From Burkholderiaceae bacterium (GTDB lineage: Bacteria > Pseudomonadota > Gammaproteobacteria > Burkholderiales > Burkholderiaceae_B): 64,000 nucleotides of DNA. The notes under the pieces are model-generated. The model searched no databases, had not been told where the DNA came from, and saw only the letters and a program-made list of their open reading frames with translations. The DNA is taken from contig JAOATE010000003.1 in assembly GCA_030158305.1 (NCBI GenBank), positions 108,336-172,335 on the forward strand. Reading direction: 5' to 3'. A program made the position numbers and the translations under genes. This document shows, piece by piece, positions 18,535-29,149 of this stretch (the stretch's first letter is position 1; each line of letters begins with the position of its first letter).

Positions 18535-20418
18535 TTAACGCTCAGCACACTCAGCGATACACGCCAAAATTAATTCGCCGTAAGACTCTAGCTTGCGGAC
18601 ACCCACGCCGTTGACATGACTCAAGTCCTCCAAGCTGTCAGGTCGAGTCAGCGCGATCTCGCGTAACGTCGCATCGTTAAAAATCACATAGGCGGGTACG
18701 CCATGACTACGCGCGATTTCGGAACGCCAACGGCGTAAGGCCTCAAAGATCCTCTGTGCGCCTGAGGGCAAGTCAGGCTGCAAAACTTTGGACTTTGTCG
18801 TAGTCGAACGCGCTGTCCGCTCGGCCTCGCGACGCAGCATCAGCGTACGTTCACCTTTGAGCACTGCACGACTTTCTTCGGTCAGGGCCAAGGTACCGTA
18901 GCCCTCTTGATCGACCACCAGCAAGCCATGTGCGAGCAGCTGCCGCAGCACGCTTCGCCAAGCCTGATCTGACAGATCTAGGCCTATCCCGAACACCGTC
19001 AGTTTTTCATGTTCATTTTCTAAGACGCGCGGGGTCGATTTGCCCCGCAGGATATCGATCAAATGCCCGGCGCCATAGCGTTGACCGCGCTCTTTCATCA
19101 AGCGATAAATCGCTGATAGCATTTTTTGAGCGGCAACGGTCCCATCCCAAGCCTCAGGAGGTTGCAAGCAGTTGTCACAGTTCCCGCAAGGCTCGATACG
19201 TTGGCCAAAGTACTGCAGCAGGCGCTGACGTCGGCAAGCAATCGCCTCGCACATGGCCAGCATGGCATCCAGTTGTGCGCCGAGGCGACGTCTAAAGGCA
19301 TCGTCGCCAGCAGACTCATCAATCATGCGGCGTTGTTGCACCACATCTTGCAGGCCGTAGGCGAGCCACGCTGTGGCAGGCAAACCATCCCGACCGGCTC
19401 GGCCTGTTTCTTGGTAATAGCCCTCGACAGATTTTGGCATATCGATATGAGCCACAAAGCGCACATCGGGCTTGTCGATGCCCATCCCGAACGCAATGGT
19501 GGCCACCATCACGATGCCGTCTTCGCGAAGAAATCTTGACTGATTGTGCGCCCTCACCTGCGTGCCCAAGCCCGCGTGGTAAGGCAAGGCTTCGATGCCT
19601 TGCGCGCACAGGAATTCGGCCGTGTCATCGACCTTGTTGCGGGACAGGCAATAAATAATCCCGGCATCGCCTTTGTGCTCTTGCCTAAGGAGCTGCAAAA
19701 GCTGCTTGCGAACGTCTTGCTTTTCAACAATGTTGTAACGAATATTTGGGCGATCAAAGCTGGCGACAAAATGTTGTGCGTCGTCGAGCGAGAGGCGAGT
19801 GGCGATTTCGCGACGCGTGACATCTGTGGCGGTCGCGGTCAGCGCAATGCGCGGCACGTTGGGCCAACGCTCGTGCAAGACTGAGAGGCCTAGATACTCT
19901 GGACGGAAATCATGTCCCCACTGTGAAACACAATGAGCCTCATCGATGGCGAACAGCGCGATATTTCCTCGCTCTAAAAGCTGGGTGCATCGCTCGGTCA
20001 GCAAGCGTTCAGGCGCCACGTATAGCAGGTCAAGCTCTCCATTTAGGAATGCTTGCTCGACGTCTTTGGTGTCTTGCCAGTCCTGCGTAGAGTTGAGAAA
20101 TGCGGCACGAACGCCAAGTTCGGTGAGTGCGTCGACCTGATCTTGCATCAGCGCGATCAGGGGAGAAATCACAATGCCTGTGCCAGGCCGCACGAGTGCA
20201 GGCACCTGATAACAAAGAGATTTTCCGCCGCCGGTCGGCATGAGCACCAAGGCATCACCACCGTTGATGACGTGTTCAACGATCGCGTGCTGGTCACCGC
20301 GAAAAGACTCGTAGCCAAAGACCCTCGCCAACACCTCGGAAGCGTCCAGGTGACTGGCGCTTGAATGCGAGGCGTGATGGGAGGACAGGTCTGCAGCGAA
20401 AGCGTTTGGCTTACGCAT
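18535..20418 (-). CDS. recQ: ATP-dependent DNA helicase RecQ
   Basis: 3'-5' superfamily 2 helicase for recombination and replication repair. It shows motif I MPTGGGKSLCYQ (about residues 60-71), motif II DEAH at 159-162 followed by the aromatic-rich loop CVSQWGHDFRPEY, and SAT-like ALTATAT. Motif VI is QETGRAGRDG. The zinc cluster cysteines are in CRRQRLLQYFG and EPCGNCDNC. A winged-helix (RQC) domain and a C-terminal HRDC domain (LRRWRSEIARSHGVPAYVIF) complete it. The 627 aa include a short His/Ser-rich N-terminal extension. It is convergent with ruvB and divergent from glnS. Confidence 0.95.
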   Translation of the reverse strand: MRKPNAFAADLSSHHASHSSASHLDASEVLARVFGYESFRGDQHAIVEHVINGGDALVLMPTGGGKSLCYQVPALVRPGTGIVISPLIALMQDQVDALTELGVRAAFLNSTQDWQDTKDVEQAFLNGELDLLYVAPERLLTERCTQLLERGNIALFAIDEAHCVSQWGHDFRPEYLGLSVLHERWPNVPRIALTATATDVTRREIATRLSLDDAQHFVASFDRPNIRYNIVEKQDVRKQLLQLLRQEHKGDAGIIYCLSRNKVDDTAEFLCAQGIEALPYHAGLGTQVRAHNQSRFLREDGIVMVATIAFGMGIDKPDVRFVAHIDMPKSVEGYYQETGRAGRDGLPATAWLAYGLQDVVQQRRMIDESAGDDAFRRRLGAQLDAMLAMCEAIACRRQRLLQYFGQRIEPCGNCDNCLQPPEAWDGTVAAQKMLSAIYRLMKERGQRYGAGHLIDILRGKSTPRVLENEHEKLTVFGIGLDLSDQAWRSVLRQLLAHGLLVVDQEGYGTLALTEESRAVLKGERTLMLRREAERTARSTTTKSKVLQPDLPSGAQRIFEALRRWRSEIARSHGVPAYVIFNDATLREIALTRPDSLEDLSHVNGVGVRKLESYGELILACIAECAER

Positions 20419-20554
20419 AGGTGGCTTTTATCAACAACATAGGGGGATTGTAGAGGAACAAATTGTGGGTATTTCAGAAGTCCACAGGCTATCTAGTGCG
20501 GCTCATGGCAAAATATGTCCTTATTGCTTGCTATGGCCGCCCAAAAATCCTTGT

Positions 20555-22315
20555 ATGACCTCTGAATCCAACGCTCCCGTTACGACTAATTTTCTGCGCA
20601 ACATTATTGAGTCTGATCTCGCTTCTCAGCGATTTGCCGGCAAACGATGGGCGGGCCACCCTGGCACCGCAGACGTGCAGGCAACGGGTGCGCTCGACTC
20701 GGCACGGATTCGTACCCGTTTCCCCCCCGAGCCCAATGGCTACCTGCACATCGGCCACGCCAAAAGTATTTGTCTGAATTTCGGTTTGGCGCGCGATTTC
20801 GGTGGGATCTGTCACCTGCGTTTTGATGACACCAATCCGGAAAAAGAAGAACAAGAGTACGTGGACGCCATCATCGATGCCGTCAAATGGCTTGGGTTCG
20901 ACTGGAAGGCGGAAGGTAAAGAGCATCTCTACTACGCCAGCAGCTATTTTGGGGATATGTTTGCGTTTGCAGAAGCGCTGGTCGAGGCCGGTCATGCCTA
21001 TGTGGACGAGCAAAGCCCAGAAGAAATGCGGGCGATGCGCGGCACGCTGACTGAGCCAGGTCAAAACTCACCTTGCCGTGAACGCTCAGCCGCTGACTCG
21101 CTGCGCTTGCTGCGCGAGATGCGCGACGGCAAACATCCGGATGGCAGCATGGCCTTGCGTGCAAAGATTGATATGGCTTCGCCCAATATCAACATGCGTG
21201 ATCCAGTGCTCTATCGTATTCGTCACGCCGCTCATCACCGCACGGGCACGCAGTGGTGCGTGTATCCCATGTACGCTTTTGCCCATCCGATTGAAGATGC
21301 GCTTGAGGGAATTACGCACAGTATTTGTACGCTTGAGTTTGAAGACCAGCGCCCGTTTTATGACTGGACACTGAACCGCCTGCAGGAATTAGGCAAGTTT
21401 TCCTTGCCGCTGCCGCATCAATACGAGTTTGCGCGTCTCAATGTGAGCTATATCGTCACGAGCAAACGCAAACTATTACAACTGGTCAAAGAAGGCCATG
21501 TGAACGGCTGGGACGATCCTCGTATGCCTACGTTGGCGGGTTTACGCCGGCGCGGCTATACCGCCGCGGCACTTAGGTTGTTCTGTGAGCGCACAGGCGT
21601 CTCAAAATCCAATTCGCGAATCGACTACAGCTTGCTAGATCAAGCCTTGCGTGAGGTTCAGGATCCTTTGGCACCTCGCTCGGTGGCGATTTTGGATCCC
21701 GTCAAACTGGTCATTACGAACTTTCCAGAAGGTCACACAGAAATCTGTCACGCCCCACGCAATCCGCACGACCCTGCTGCGGGTCAACGCGAGTTTCCGC
21801 TCACGCGCGAAGTTTGGATTGAGCGAGAGGATTTCGCCGAAGTGCCGCCTAAAAAATACTTTAGACTCTTTCCAGGTAACTCTGTCAGACTCAAGTACGG
21901 CTATGTCGTGACGTGCACGGGCTGCATCAAGGACGATCAGGGCAATATCCTGGAGGTCCATGCCGAATACAACCCCGAAACCAAGAGTGGCACGCCTGGC
22001 TCGGACGCAGTCAAAGTCAAGGGCAACGTCACTTGGATCAGTTGTGCGAACGCAGTACCGGCTGAAATTCGCCTGTATGACCGTTTGTTCTCTGAGCCTT
22101 TCCCTGATGCGGGCGATCGTGAGTTCTTGGACTATATCAATCCTTTATCTGTCCAGAGCGTTCAGGCATGGCTTGAGCCAGGTACGTCTCTCGAAACCGG
22201 TATCGTTTCCCAATTTGAGCGTCTGGGCTATTTTGTGATTGATGCGAAAGACTCGACCGATCAGCGCCCTGTCTTTAATCGGGTCACCACCCTCAAAGAC
22301 ACCTGGGCGAGCTAA
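20555..22315 (+). CDS. glnS: Glutaminyl-tRNA synthetase
   Basis: Class Ic synthetase charging tRNA-Gln. The HIGH motif is at 65-68 (PNGYLHIGHAKS), RFDDTNPEKE follows, and the KMSKS equivalent is in IVTSKRKLL. The C-terminal beta-barrel anticodon-binding domain ends near RVTTLKDTW. The frame opens at 20465, but MTSESNAPVTTNFL at 20555 is the natural start (586 aa; E. coli 554). The presence of GlnS implies direct Gln-tRNA formation. It is divergent from recQ across 136 bases. Confidence 0.96.
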   Translation: MTSESNAPVTTNFLRNIIESDLASQRFAGKRWAGHPGTADVQATGALDSARIRTRFPPEPNGYLHIGHAKSICLNFGLARDFGGICHLRFDDTNPEKEEQEYVDAIIDAVKWLGFDWKAEGKEHLYYASSYFGDMFAFAEALVEAGHAYVDEQSPEEMRAMRGTLTEPGQNSPCRERSAADSLRLLREMRDGKHPDGSMALRAKIDMASPNINMRDPVLYRIRHAAHHRTGTQWCVYPMYAFAHPIEDALEGITHSICTLEFEDQRPFYDWTLNRLQELGKFSLPLPHQYEFARLNVSYIVTSKRKLLQLVKEGHVNGWDDPRMPTLAGLRRRGYTAAALRLFCERTGVSKSNSRIDYSLLDQALREVQDPLAPRSVAILDPVKLVITNFPEGHTEICHAPRNPHDPAAGQREFPLTREVWIEREDFAEVPPKKYFRLFPGNSVRLKYGYVVTCTGCIKDDQGNILEVHAEYNPETKSGTPGSDAVKVKGNVTWISCANAVPAEIRLYDRLFSEPFPDAGDREFLDYINPLSVQSVQAWLEPGTSLETGIVSQFERLGYFVIDAKDSTDQRPVFNRVTTLKDTWAS

Positions 22316-22353
22316 GTGTCTGCTTGATAACGATTAACAAGGACGGTCCATTG

Positions 22354-22557
22354 ATGGCAAAAAAAGAAGAAGTGGATGCAGACACGTTGGCCTTAATCCA
22401 ATGGTGCACCGAGGTTGAAGAATATTTAGTGGCGGCCGGGGCAAGTTTGCGCGAAGCCCAAGGCTATATCGAAGAAAATGCCGAGTGGTTTACCGATCAG
22501 TTTTATGAGGGTTTAACGCCTCAAGAGGCTGCCAAAGCCTCCTTGAACGAGCCATAA
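22354..22557 (+). CDS. Small acidic protein of unknown function (67 aa)
   Basis: Sixty-seven residues starting MAKKEEVDADTLALIQWC, strongly acidic, apparently mostly alpha-helical, with two helices (ALIQWCTEVEEYLVAAG and EAQGYIEENAEWFTDQFYEG). I do not recognise a characterised family. The ATG at 22354 is preferred over the upstream ATG at 22324 because the extra ten residues look non-coding and GGACGG precedes the chosen start. It lies 38 bases after glnS in the same direction, so it is probably cotranscribed. Regular acidic codon use and clean boundaries argue that it is real. Confidence 0.65.
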   Translation: MAKKEEVDADTLALIQWCTEVEEYLVAAGASLREAQGYIEENAEWFTDQFYEGLTPQEAAKASLNEP

Positions 22558-22596
22558 GCCCTATTGTCATCCTTCAGTCTTCGCGATGTTGAAGAC

Positions 22597-22608
22597 ATGT
22601 TCGAACAT
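22597..22608. promoter_or_regulatory. Twelve-base perfect palindrome upstream of minC
   Basis: ATGTTCGAACAT is a perfect 12-base palindrome lying 48 bases before the minC start. A good -10-like hexamer, TATGAT (22642-22647), lies between it and the start codon. It is placed where an operator would be expected. I cannot match it to a known regulator, and a 12-base palindrome can occur by chance in a 64 kb window. Confidence 0.3.
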
Positions 22609-22655
22609 TTTTTGGACTTTTCCTCGCTGTCCTAGGTAAGGTATGATCCCAGACA

Positions 22656-23495
22656 ATGACGACCGAACTTTCCCCCCTAGAATTTAAAAGCGCCACACTG
22701 TACGCAATACGTGTGGTGCTTCAGCTCGCTGACACCAAAGAACTGATCCTCGCCCTCAAAAAACGCATGGCAGATGCTGGTGCTTTTTTTGAAAACGAGC
22801 CTGTGGTGATCGACGCGATGCGCGTAGACGATGTGATCGACTGGGCAGCACTGCTTGAGGCTTTCAAAAAGCACAAACTGCCTGTAATCGGTGTAGTTGC
22901 CCAAGGTGACAATTTGATCCAGGCGCAAGCCTGCGGTCTCACGCCTGTCGATCTCTCAGCTGCGCCTGCGCGTCATGCGTCAGATACGCAAACGGCAGCC
23001 TCCGTGGCCGAGCCGGTCACGGCCAGTCTGCCAACGCCTGCAGCCACAGAAGAAAACAGTATCCACGAACCTGCATCCAGTGCGAACACCAACGGTGACG
23101 CAGCGAACGACGCAGCTTCTCAGCGCGCCGATTCTGTGCCCACCTCTGCTGCTTCGGCCGCCCCTACCATGGTGATTAAGGGCCCTCTGCGTTCAGGCCA
23201 GCGCGTCTACGCACGCAGCAGTGATCTGATTGTGATGGGCGTTGTCAGTCGCGGCGCCGAAGTGATCGCCGACGGCAACATTCATATTTATGGTCCCTTG
23301 CGCGGCAAAGCGATGGCAGGTGCCCGCGGTGATGCCGCCGCACGTATTTTTACGACCGGTTTTGATGCTGAGCTCGTTGCCATCGCAGGCATCTACCGTG
23401 TCGTCGACACTAAATTATCAGCCGAACTGCATCAAAAACCTGTTGTCATTCAACTTGAAAAAGATGCGCTTCATATTAATGCCCTTGGGCAGTAA
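22656..23495 (+). CDS. minC: Septum-site determining protein MinC
   Basis: Inhibitor of FtsZ ring assembly that acts with MinD. The N-terminal domain (about 1-105) opens LEFKSATLYAIRVVLQLAD. The C-terminal beta-helix domain (about 175-279) starts at GPLRSGQRVYARSSDLIVMGVVSRGAEVIADG, in parts, and includes GPLRGKAMAGARGD, the MinD-binding surface. Between them is an unusually long Ala/Ser/Thr/Pro-rich linker of about 65 residues, which makes the protein 279 aa against 231 in E. coli. It is first of minC-minD-minE; a TATGAT box sits so close to the ATG that any 5' leader would be very short. Confidence 0.94.
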   Translation: MTTELSPLEFKSATLYAIRVVLQLADTKELILALKKRMADAGAFFENEPVVIDAMRVDDVIDWAALLEAFKKHKLPVIGVVAQGDNLIQAQACGLTPVDLSAAPARHASDTQTAASVAEPVTASLPTPAATEENSIHEPASSANTNGDAANDAASQRADSVPTSAASAAPTMVIKGPLRSGQRVYARSSDLIVMGVVSRGAEVIADGNIHIYGPLRGKAMAGARGDAAARIFTTGFDAELVAIAGIYRVVDTKLSAELHQKPVVIQLEKDALHINALGQ

Positions 23496-23527
23496 AATTA
23501 ACATTTCCATTTAAAGGTTCTCGCGTC

Positions 23528-24343
23528 ATGACTCGTATTGTGGTGGTGACTTCAGGCAAGGGTGGCGTTGGCAAGACCACCACGAGCGCCAGTTTTTCTT
23601 CCGGTTTAGCCATGCGCGGCCACAAAACAGCCGTGATCGACTTTGACGTCGGCCTGCGTAACCTCGACCTCATTATGGGTTGCGAGCGTCGGGTGGTATA
23701 TGACTTTGTTAACGTGATCCAGGGCGAAGCCACCCTCAATCAAGCGTTAATCAAGGACAAAAATCTCGAAAACCTGTTTATCCTGCCCGCCTCGCAGACA
23801 CGCGACAAAGATGCGCTGTCTCTCGAGGGTGTTGGCAAGGTCATCAATGACCTGAAAGACATGGGTTTTGAGTACATTGTGTGTGACTCCCCTGCCGGCA
23901 TTGAAACAGGCGCCTTGCTGGCGGCCTACTTTGCCGACGATGCCTTGGTCGTCACCAATCCTGAGGTCTCCTCAGTCCGCGACTCAGACCGTATTTTGGG
24001 CATTTTGGCCTCCAAATCACGCCGTGCGATCGAGTCTGACGAGCCTATCAAAGAATATTTGCTGCTGACGCGCTACAACCCCAAGCGTGTCGAAGACGGT
24101 GAGATGCTGTCACTCAAGGACATCGAGGATATTTTGCGGATCAAATTGATCGGCGTTATTCCTGAGTCTGAGTCGGTGTTGCAAGCCTCTAACCAAGGCT
24201 TGCCAGCCATTCACATTGAAAAGAGCGATGTTTCCGAAGCGTATCGCGATGTCGTGTCGCGCTACCTTGGCGAGGAAAAGCCCCTGCGTTTCGTTGATTA
24301 CGAAAAGCCCGGCCTCCTCAAGCGCTTATTCGGAGGTAAGTGA
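23528..24343 (+). CDS. minD: Septum-site determining ATPase MinD
   Basis: Deviant Walker A (ParA/MinD) ATPase that binds the membrane in its ATP form, recruits MinC and oscillates under Min[12 protein letters not shown] (residues 10-20) carries the signature lysine; [25 protein letters not shown] and [13 protein letters not shown] follow. The C-terminal amphipathic membrane-targeting helix is seen in [10 protein letters not shown]. The 271 aa are typical (E. coli 270). The stop overlaps the minE start by one base. Confidence 0.97.
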   Translation: MTRIVVVTSGKGGVGKTTTSASFSSGLAMRGHKTAVIDFDVGLRNLDLIMGCERRVVYDFVNVIQGEATLNQALIKDKNLENLFILPASQTRDKDALSLEGVGKVINDLKDMGFEYIVCDSPAGIETGALLAAYFADDALVVTNPEVSSVRDSDRILGILASKSRRAIESDEPIKEYLLLTRYNPKRVEDGEMLSLKDIEDILRIKLIGVIPESESVLQASNQGLPAIHIEKSDVSEAYRDVVSRYLGEEKPLRFVDYEKPGLLKRLFGGK

Positions 24344-24600
24344 TGTCTTTTCTGTCTTTTTTACTTGGTCAGAAGAAAACCTCCGCTAACGTCGCAAAAG
24401 AGCGTTTGCAGATTATTCTGGCCCACGAACGTGTTGGTGGCGGAAACAACTCTCCGGATTATTTGCCCGCACTCCAAAAGGAATTGCTGGCGGTGATCTC
24501 AAAGTATGTGCAGATCAACCCTGAGGACATCAAGGTCCAGTTTGATCGACAGGATAGCCTTGAGGTCCTCGAGGTCAAGATCGAGATGCCTCAACGTTAA
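24343..24600 (+). CDS. minE: Cell-division topological specificity factor MinE
   Basis: Small MinD-ATPase activator that sets the pole-to-pole oscillation. The N-terminal MSFLSFLLG is the membrane-targeting segment, [13 protein letters not shown] is the MinD-contacting helix/strand, and the C-terminal topological domain contains [17 protein letters not shown]. The 85 aa are typical (E. coli 88). The ATG at 24343 overlaps the minD TGA (TGATG). A strong terminator follows. Confidence 0.96.
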   Translation: MSFLSFLLGQKKTSANVAKERLQIILAHERVGGGNNSPDYLPALQKELLAVISKYVQINPEDIKVQFDRQDSLEVLEVKIEMPQR

Positions 24601-24647
24601 GACACTCGCGAGGCCATCCGGCCTCGAGTCCTGCTTGTCATACACAA

Positions 24648-24678
24648 ACAAAAAGCGCCTTAAACAGGCGCTTTTTGT
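24648..24678. terminator. Strong bidirectional intrinsic terminator, minE/ettA
   Basis: A perfect 12-base-pair stem, acaaaaagcgcc (24648-24659) with ggcgctttttgt (24667-24678), and a seven-base loop. The A-rich left arm and T-rich right arm make it a rho-independent terminator on both strands, placed exactly between the convergent minE and ettA genes. A second smaller hairpin, cgaggcc/ggcctcg (24609-24626), lies just upstream. Confidence 0.88.
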
Positions 24679-24694
24679 TTACTTTGCGAGATGA

Positions 24695-26368
<1,674 letters not shown>

Positions 26369-26477
26369 AGGTCCATCAAAGAATAAAAAGACGATGCGCT
26401 ATTGTAGGGCTTGGAGGGCGCTATGATGACGGCTAAATCGACTTTTGCCTGACTGAACGGCTCCAAACTGAGTTCTT

Positions 26478-26984
26478 ATGACCACACCTGACCACGCCCT
26501 GCGCTTTACCGAACAAGAACTTTCCATGCTGGGTAAAACCGCCGATGGCCTGAGCGCCTATATGGGCAAGTCTGTTTTGGCTGAAATCGGCATGGATGAC
26601 GATGCGGAATGGGTCATTTTTGCCATTCCGCTTGGGGTCGATGAAACGCCAGATGAAAAAGCCACACATGTGCAAATGGGTGGCCCGGGTGCGCGCTTTG
26701 TAGGAAACCGTGGCGGCCTGGATTTGGATACAGAGGTCTATGACTGTCAGTATTTGTGGGCGATTCAGATCACGGATGATCCAGAAGCGCGTTTTGTCAG
26801 GCTCGACCAGAATGGTGATGAGTTTGACTACGCGATGGAGCTAGCTGAGCTCCTGCCTTTTGATTTGACCGAAGAAGCCTTGCCTGATCCAGATCTTGAG
26901 TTGCTCGAGGATCTTGGAGATGATGATGCGGAGGATGACGACCTGTCAGCAGGACAGGCGGGCAAGCCGCCGTCTATTCACTGA
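26478..26984 (+). CDS. Acidic protein of unknown function (168 aa)
   Basis: Not recognised as a characterised family. The N-terminal two thirds look globular (WVIFAIPLGVDE, YDCQYLWAIQITDD). The last 40 residues are almost entirely acidic (LEDLGDDDAEDDDL), giving a very low predicted pI. No signal peptide or transmembrane segment is seen. It starts at an ATG 109 bases from the divergent ettA start and ends 20 bases from the convergent CoA-transferase gene. Clear start and stop within a coding-like frame support a real gene. Confidence 0.65.
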   Translation: MTTPDHALRFTEQELSMLGKTADGLSAYMGKSVLAEIGMDDDAEWVIFAIPLGVDETPDEKATHVQMGGPGARFVGNRGGLDLDTEVYDCQYLWAIQITDDPEARFVRLDQNGDEFDYAMELAELLPFDLTEEALPDPDLELLEDLGDDDAEDDDLSAGQAGKPPSIH

Positions 26985-27003
26985 GTCAACCTCGACGAAC
27001 CCG

Positions 27004-28227
27004 TTACAAAACACCGCGGGACTTTAGTTGGGCGATTTCCACTTCGGATAATCCAAGCGCGTTATAAAAAATCGCATTGTGTTCGCCCACAGCAGGGCCG
27101 CTTCGATGTTGGCGTGCCGCTGCGCCAACTACTCTGGGTACCACACAGGGAGCGGGGATCGAGCCTAAGTCGGGATCCTCAATGCGCATCACAGACTGAC
27201 GGGACTGCACTTGAGGGTCGGCAAGCACATCTTTGATATTGAAGACCTTGGTATAAGGCACCTCCGCTTGGCCCAAGACTTGCTCAATGTCACTAAAATT
27301 ATTTCTACCGAACCATCGTGAAATGCCCTCATCAATCACCGCAACGTTTTTGCAACGTTCGGGGTTCGTGTCGAAGCGCACATCTGATAACCATTCAACG
27401 CGTCCAATCGCATGGCATAAGCGACTAAAAATAGGATTGGATGAGGCGACTAACGTCACCCATACTTGATCTTTAGAACGATACATATTCGACGGTGCGG
27501 TGTAATCGGCACGATTACCAACGTGGCTACGCGTGTAACCCAGCATTTCGTACTCAATCGCCAAAGGATCCAGCAAACGGAAAATCGCCTCTGTCGCAGA
27601 CAGGTCAATTTCAAAACCACCTTGCTCGGGACGCGCGCGTAATGAGGCCATGGCCGAAGCAATACTAAACGCACCAAAGACACCTGTAATCAAATCGCCG
27701 ATTGGTAAGTTTGGATGCTGGGGGCCACTCTCAGGTGTACCAATGAGATTGGTGAGGCCGCTCATCGCCTCAAATATTCTGGCAAAGCCTGGACGTTTTG
27801 CATAGGGTCCCGTCTGTCCAAAACCCGTAATGCGTAACACCACCAGCTTAGGATTGACTGCGTGCAGTGTCTTTAAATCTAGGCCCCATTTGTCCAGCGT
27901 TCCAGTGCGAAAGTTTTCGACCAACACATCGGTATGCGCAATCGCTTTAAGAAATAATTCGCGCCCTTCTGGCTGGCGCACATCAAGTGTGATGCCTTGT
28001 TTGTTGCGATTGACCACCTTCCAATAGAGCGCATGCTCAGGGGTTGTGGGCGCTAAGCCTCTCAACGCATCCGAACCATCCGGCAACTCAATTTTTGTGA
28101 CGTGCGCACCGAGATCCGCACAGAGTGTGGCGGCAAAAGGTGCCGCAAGCACAGTCGAGAAATCGAGAATCTTGATGCCATCAAGCATGGGGAGACGGGG
28201 CGTTTTGGTGTCAGTTTCTGTATGCAT
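27004..28227 (-). CDS. CaiB/BaiF class III CoA-transferase
   Basis: Family III CoA-transferase moving CoA between carboxylic acids through an aspartyl-CoA intermediate; substrates unknown. It opens with LDGIKILDFSTVLAAPFAA and contains ENFRTGTLDKWGLD and TGFGQTGPYAKRPGF. The catalytic aspartate is near residue 178 in PIGDLITG. The 407 aa are complete. The frame is open to 28275; I chose the ATG at 28227 because the additional N-terminus covers the divergent promoter region. It is divergent from an IclR regulator that probably controls it, and opposite an acyl-CoA dehydrogenase, suggesting activation of an imported acid to its CoA ester. Confidence 0.88.
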   Translation of the reverse strand: MHTETDTKTPRLPMLDGIKILDFSTVLAAPFAATLCADLGAHVTKIELPDGSDALRGLAPTTPEHALYWKVVNRNKQGITLDVRQPEGRELFLKAIAHTDVLVENFRTGTLDKWGLDLKTLHAVNPKLVVLRITGFGQTGPYAKRPGFARIFEAMSGLTNLIGTPESGPQHPNLPIGDLITGVFGAFSIASAMASLRARPEQGGFEIDLSATEAIFRLLDPLAIEYEMLGYTRSHVGNRADYTAPSNMYRSKDQVWVTLVASSNPIFSRLCHAIGRVEWLSDVRFDTNPERCKNVAVIDEGISRWFGRNNFSDIEQVLGQAEVPYTKVFNIKDVLADPQVQSRQSVMRIEDPDLGSIPAPCVVPRVVGAAARQHRSGPAVGEHNAIFYNALGLSEVEIAQLKSRGVL

Positions 28228-28266
28228 CTTGATATTTGAGCAGATTCCTGGCTGGGTGAGTCCTCT

Positions 28267-28283
28267 GTTCCGCACAGCGAAAC
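28267..28283. promoter_or_regulatory. Candidate IclR-type operator
   Basis: GTTCCGC-ACA-GCGAAAC is an imperfect palindrome (six of seven positions matched) in the 100-base gap between the CoA-transferase and iclR genes. A second inverted repeat, TTGTC...GACAA (28299-28316), lies closer to the iclR start. Position and symmetry suit the operator of the adjacent IclR regulator. Assignment is inference only. Confidence 0.35.
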
Positions 28284-28327
28284 GCTAGTAAATTTAGGTT
28301 GTCCCTATTTCGACAATCCCTCAACAT

Positions 28328-29149
28328 ATGATGATGAACAAGGCGCCCCACTCCGTGGAGACAGATCGTCAGTTTGCAATTAACTTGAGCCGCGGACTAC
28401 AAGTCCTGCGCGCCTTCACGCCTGCCGAGTATCTGCTGGGCAATCGAGAGCTCTGTGAAAAAACAGGTTTGCCCAAGGCGACTATTTCGCGACTGACCTA
28501 CACACTGGAACAGCTCGGCTATTTGACGCGGATTGATCGCCTGCAAAAATATCGCCTCGGACCTGGGGTGCTGATGCTGGGCTATCCCATGCTTGCCAGC
28601 ATGGAAATCCGGCACTTGGCCCGACCCCATATCGAAAAGCTGGCTGCCAAAACAGGTTGGACAGTGAATCTCGGGATGCTGGGAAAACTCGAGGTGGTAT
28701 ACATCGACGCCCTACGTATTGACCGAGGGAATTTTTTAAAACCCGATATCGGTAGTGCGCGCCCCTTGTTAACGACCGCACTCGGACGCGCCTTGCTTTT
28801 CGCAAGCACAAACGCGCAACGCGCTTCGATATTGAATCGACTCAAAGTCGAGGACCCGGCGCAATATGCGGCAGACTTTCCCTATTTTGAAAAAGACAGT
28901 GCATGCTTCGAAAAAAATGGCTTCTGCTTGAGCCGTGGCGACTGGAAGCGCAATGTCCTCGCCGTGGCGGTTCCTCTCACGGTCGCCTCGGATGATCATC
29001 TGCAAATCGGCATGAATTGCACGATCAGTACGGCTCGACTGACCAAAGCCGAACTCCTTAAAAACATCATTCCTCACTTATTTGAAGCCCGTCACAACAT
29101 CGAACGCGACAGCGGCAAGATCCTGACTACAAGCGGAACATCCCTATGA
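28328..29149 (+). CDS. IclR-family transcriptional regulator
   Basis: Homodimeric regulator with an N-terminal winged helix-turn-helix (about residues 20-80: LSRGLQVLRAF, LCEKTGLPKATISRLTYTLEQLGYL). The C-terminal ligand-binding IclR domain (about 95-260) contains ATALGRALL-like TTALGRALLFAS. Three consecutive ATG codons open the frame; the first is used. Its stop overlaps the start of the acyl-CoA dehydrogenase gene (ATGA), so regulator and enzyme are translated together. It probably controls the divergent CoA-transferase gene and its own operon in response to a pathway intermediate. Confidence 0.9.
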   Translation: MMMNKAPHSVETDRQFAINLSRGLQVLRAFTPAEYLLGNRELCEKTGLPKATISRLTYTLEQLGYLTRIDRLQKYRLGPGVLMLGYPMLASMEIRHLARPHIEKLAAKTGWTVNLGMLGKLEVVYIDALRIDRGNFLKPDIGSARPLLTTALGRALLFASTNAQRASILNRLKVEDPAQYAADFPYFEKDSACFEKNGFCLSRGDWKRNVLAVAVPLTVASDDHLQIGMNCTISTARLTKAELLKNIIPHLFEARHNIERDSGKILTTSGTSL

